Origin: Rallus limicola
Lineage: Eukaryota > Chordata > Aves > Gruiformes > Rallidae
DNA length: 64,000 nt
Assembly (NCBI GenBank): GCA_022605955.1
Contig: JAKCOZ010000321.1
Coordinates: 62,001-126,000 of the forward strand
Reading direction: 5' to 3'
A program made the position numbers and the translations under genes. Each line of letters opens with the position of its first letter. Position 1 is the stretch's first letter. The notes under the pieces are model-generated. The model searched no databases, was not told the origin of the DNA, and saw only the letters and a program-made list of their open reading frames with translations. Of this stretch, positions 62,200 to 64,000 are shown one piece after another.

Positions 62200-64000
62200 G
62201 CTTGTCTGAAACCTCCTAACAGCACACACGAGCAGACCCTGTCACTTTGGCTCTCAGCCTTTTCCGTTGCCTGGAAAGAGGGAACATGCCTGGAACCTCC
62301 TACGGTGCTTTTCTCGGCCCTAGCAGACTGCAGTTCAAAACATGCTAAACGTCCAGCAATAACTCCAAAAGTAAAGAAGCTAGGCCTGAAAGGCATAGCT
62401 TGTCTGAAACCTCCTGACAGGACACACGAGCAGACCCTGTCACTTTGGCTCTCAGCCTTTTCCTTTGCCTGGAAAGAGGGAACATGCCTGGAACCTCCTA
62501 CGGTGCTTTTCTCGGCCCTAGCAGACTGCAGTTCAAAACATGCTAAACGTCCAGCAATAACTCCCAAAGTAAAGAAGCTAGGCCTGAAAGGCATAGCTTG
62601 TCTGAAACCTCCTAACAGGACACACGAGCAGACCCTGTCACTTTGGCTCTCAGCCTTTTCCTTTGCCTGGAAAGAGGGAACATGCCTGGAACCTCCTACA
62701 GTGCTTTTCTTGGCCCTAGCAGACTGCAGTTCAAAACATGCTAAACGTCCAGCAATAACTCCAAAAGTAAAGAAGCTAGGCCTGAAAGGCATAGCTTGTC
62801 TGAAACCTCCTGACAGGACACACGAGCAGACCCTGTCACTTTGGCTCTCAGCCTTTTCCTTTGCCTGGAAAGAGGGAACATGCCTGGAACCTCCTACGGT
62901 GCTTTTCTCGGCCCTAGCAGACTGCAGTTCAAAACATGCTAAACGTCCAGCAATAACTCCCAAAGTAAAGAAGCTATGCCTGAAAGGCATAGCTTGTCTG
63001 AAATCTCCTAACAGGACACACGAGCAGACCCTGTCACTTTGGCTCTCAGCCTTTTCCTTTGCCTGGAAAGAGGGAACATGCCTGGAACCTCCTACGGTGC
63101 TTTTCTCGGCCCTAGCAGACTGCAGTTCAAAAGATGCTACACGTCCAGCAATAACTCCCAAAGTAAAGAAGCTAGGCCTGAAAGGCATAGCTTGTCTGAA
63201 ACCTCCTAACAGGACACACGAGCAGACCCTGTCACTTTGGCTCTCAGCCTTTTCCTTTGCCTGGAAAGAGGGAACATGCCTGGAACCTCCTACGGTGCTT
63301 TTCTCAGCCCTAGCAGACTGCAGTTCAAAACATGCTAAACGTCCAGCAATAACTCCCAAAGTAAAGAAGCTAGGCCTGAAAGGCATAGCTTGTCTGAAAC
63401 CTCCTAACAGGACACACGAGCAGACCCTGTCACTTTGGCTCTCAGCCTTTTCTTTTGCCTGGAAAGAGGGAACATGCCTGGAACCTCCTACGGTGCTTTT
63501 CTCGGCCCTAGCAGACTGCAGGTCAAAACATGCTAAACGTCCAGCAATAACTCCCAAAGTAAAGAAGCTAGGCCTGAAAGGCATAGCTCGTCTGAAACCT
63601 CCTAACAGGACACACGAGCAGACCCTGTCACTTTGGCTCTCAGCCTTTTCCTTTGCCTGGAAAGAGGGAACATGCCTGGAACCTCCTACGGTGCTTTTCT
63701 CGGCCCTAGCAGACTGCAGTTCAAAACATGCTAAACGTCCAGCAATAACTCCCAAAGTAAAGAAGCTAGGCCTGAAAGGCATAGCTCGTCTGAAACCTCC
63801 TAACAGGACACACGAGCAGACCCTGTCACTTTGGCTCTCAGCCTTTTCCTTTGCCTGGAAAGAGGGAACATGCCTGGAACCTCCTACGGTGCTTTTCTCG
63901 GCCCTAGCAGACTGCAGTTCAAAACATGCTAAACGTCCAGCAATAACTCCCAAAGTAAAGAAGCTAGGCCTGAAAGGCATAGCTTGTCTGAAACCTCCTA
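62200..64000 (+). repeat. Module B, sixth start; diverges before its usual end
   Basis: Opens with CAGCACAC and TTCCGTTGCC (62264). It has CCTGACAGG, ACAGTGC with TCTTGGCC, hairpin (62971), AAAAGATGCTACACG, CTCAGCCC and GCAGGTC at the usual distances. At the place where CGTTGC and CTTTTAC are expected (about 63690 and 63846) the sequence is consensus, with a second CG-type monomer. The array runs off the window in mid-monomer. Confidence 0.75.
62971..62995. other. Perfect hairpin variant 9
   Basis: Same arms and loop, 26 monomers after variant 8, in the last B module of the window. Confidence 0.9.

Larger units (their letters stand above)
1..64000 (+). repeat. 198-bp satellite DNA array (323 monomers + 40 bp)
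   Basis: The whole window is one tandem array. The motif starting AAGCTAGGCC recurs every 198 bases from base 1 to base 63961, always in the same orientation. Monomers differ from the consensus by roughly zero to five substitutions. The phase shifts only by +3 at 6.8-8.6 kb and +3 again at 9.6-11.4 kb, from six indels, and is otherwise constant. No unique DNA, inversion or transposon interrupts it. The diagnostic two-base variant GGCTGAG (consensus GGCATAG) ends at 219, 2793, 3783, 4773, 5169, 8934, 11709, 13293, 14085, 15669, 16461, 17253, 18243, 19827, 21213, 24183, 30321, 32499, 36459, 38043, 42993, 46161, 49527, 52101, 55269, 57051 and 62199. These spacings define the higher-order blocks. 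Such arrays are known from (peri)centromeric, subtelomeric and sex-chromosome heterochromatin. The family name and chromosomal location are not visible here. Confidence 0.99.

Noticed and set aside
325..63980. Dozens of long ORFs on both strands, up to more than 2,000 codons, as repeat proteins
   Set aside because: They are the same 66-codon period read through a 198-bp satellite. Both strands are open at once, starts and stops fall at arbitrary monomer variants, there is no domain that I recognise and no non-repeat end. The period explains them without coding.
1..64000. CRISPR array
   Set aside because: The unit is 198 bp with no alternation of conserved repeat and unique spacer. All of the unit is conserved, and no cas-like gene is present.
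1..64000. Bacterial or phage tandem repeat region
   Set aside because: Sixty-four kilobases of pure satellite, nested higher-order repeats and two-way CpG decay are features of eukaryotic heterochromatin. No prokaryotic gene is present.

Overview
The whole window is a single uninterrupted satellite DNA array. A 198-bp monomer is repeated head to tail on one strand from base 1 to base 64000: 323 full monomers plus a 40-bp partial one at the right edge. There is no unique sequence, no transposon, no RNA gene, no CRISPR array and no gene that I can support. Monomers differ from the consensus at only a few positions each, and the consensus I counted is 50% G+C. It contains one PstI site (CTGCAG) and four or five CpG sites. 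Because 198 is divisible by three, one frame on each strand stays open for thousands of bases. I read the resulting long ORFs as a by-product of the period, not as proteins.

The organism is most likely a eukaryote with CpG methylation, such as a vertebrate. A 64-kb pure satellite with higher-order structure is typical of (peri)centromeric, subtelomeric or sex-chromosome heterochromatin. At four of the five CpG positions both deamination products, TG and CA, occur as monomer variants. I do not recognise the satellite family by name and cannot assign a species or chromosome.

The array is a mosaic of higher-order repeats (HORs), readable through shared point variants. A two-base variant (GGCTGAG in place of GGCATAG, called TGAG here) occurs 27 times and works as a block boundary. 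Layout: 1-2.8 kb, monomers without clear higher order; 2.8-5.2 kb, 5-monomer units of 990 bp; 6.7-11.7 kb, a 2,775-bp (14-monomer) unit present twice and marked by three shared indels; 11.7-16.5 kb, a 2,376-bp (12-monomer) unit present twice, with a nested 4-monomer duplication; 15.7-21.2 kb, shuffled 4-, 5-, 8- and 7-monomer blocks; 21.2-64 kb, a mosaic of a few recurring modules. I call these D (starts after TGAG, carries GCAGATC), A (1.85 kb, ends in TGAG), B (1.65 kb, starts at TGAG, carries a perfect hairpin, ends in a CTTTTAC variant) and C (follows B, ends in TGAG). A 9-monomer unit (1,782 bp) is tandem at 25.6-29.2 kb. A 46-monomer unit (9,108 bp) at 43.0-52.1 kb recurs from 52.1 kb with an extra 9-monomer insertion.

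The interesting biology is how the array evolves: repeated unequal exchange and local conversion at several nested scales, almost no indels, CpG decay, and the spread of a variant that perfects an 11-bp hairpin stem. Differences between copies were found by reading, not by a computed alignment, so difference counts are lower bounds.
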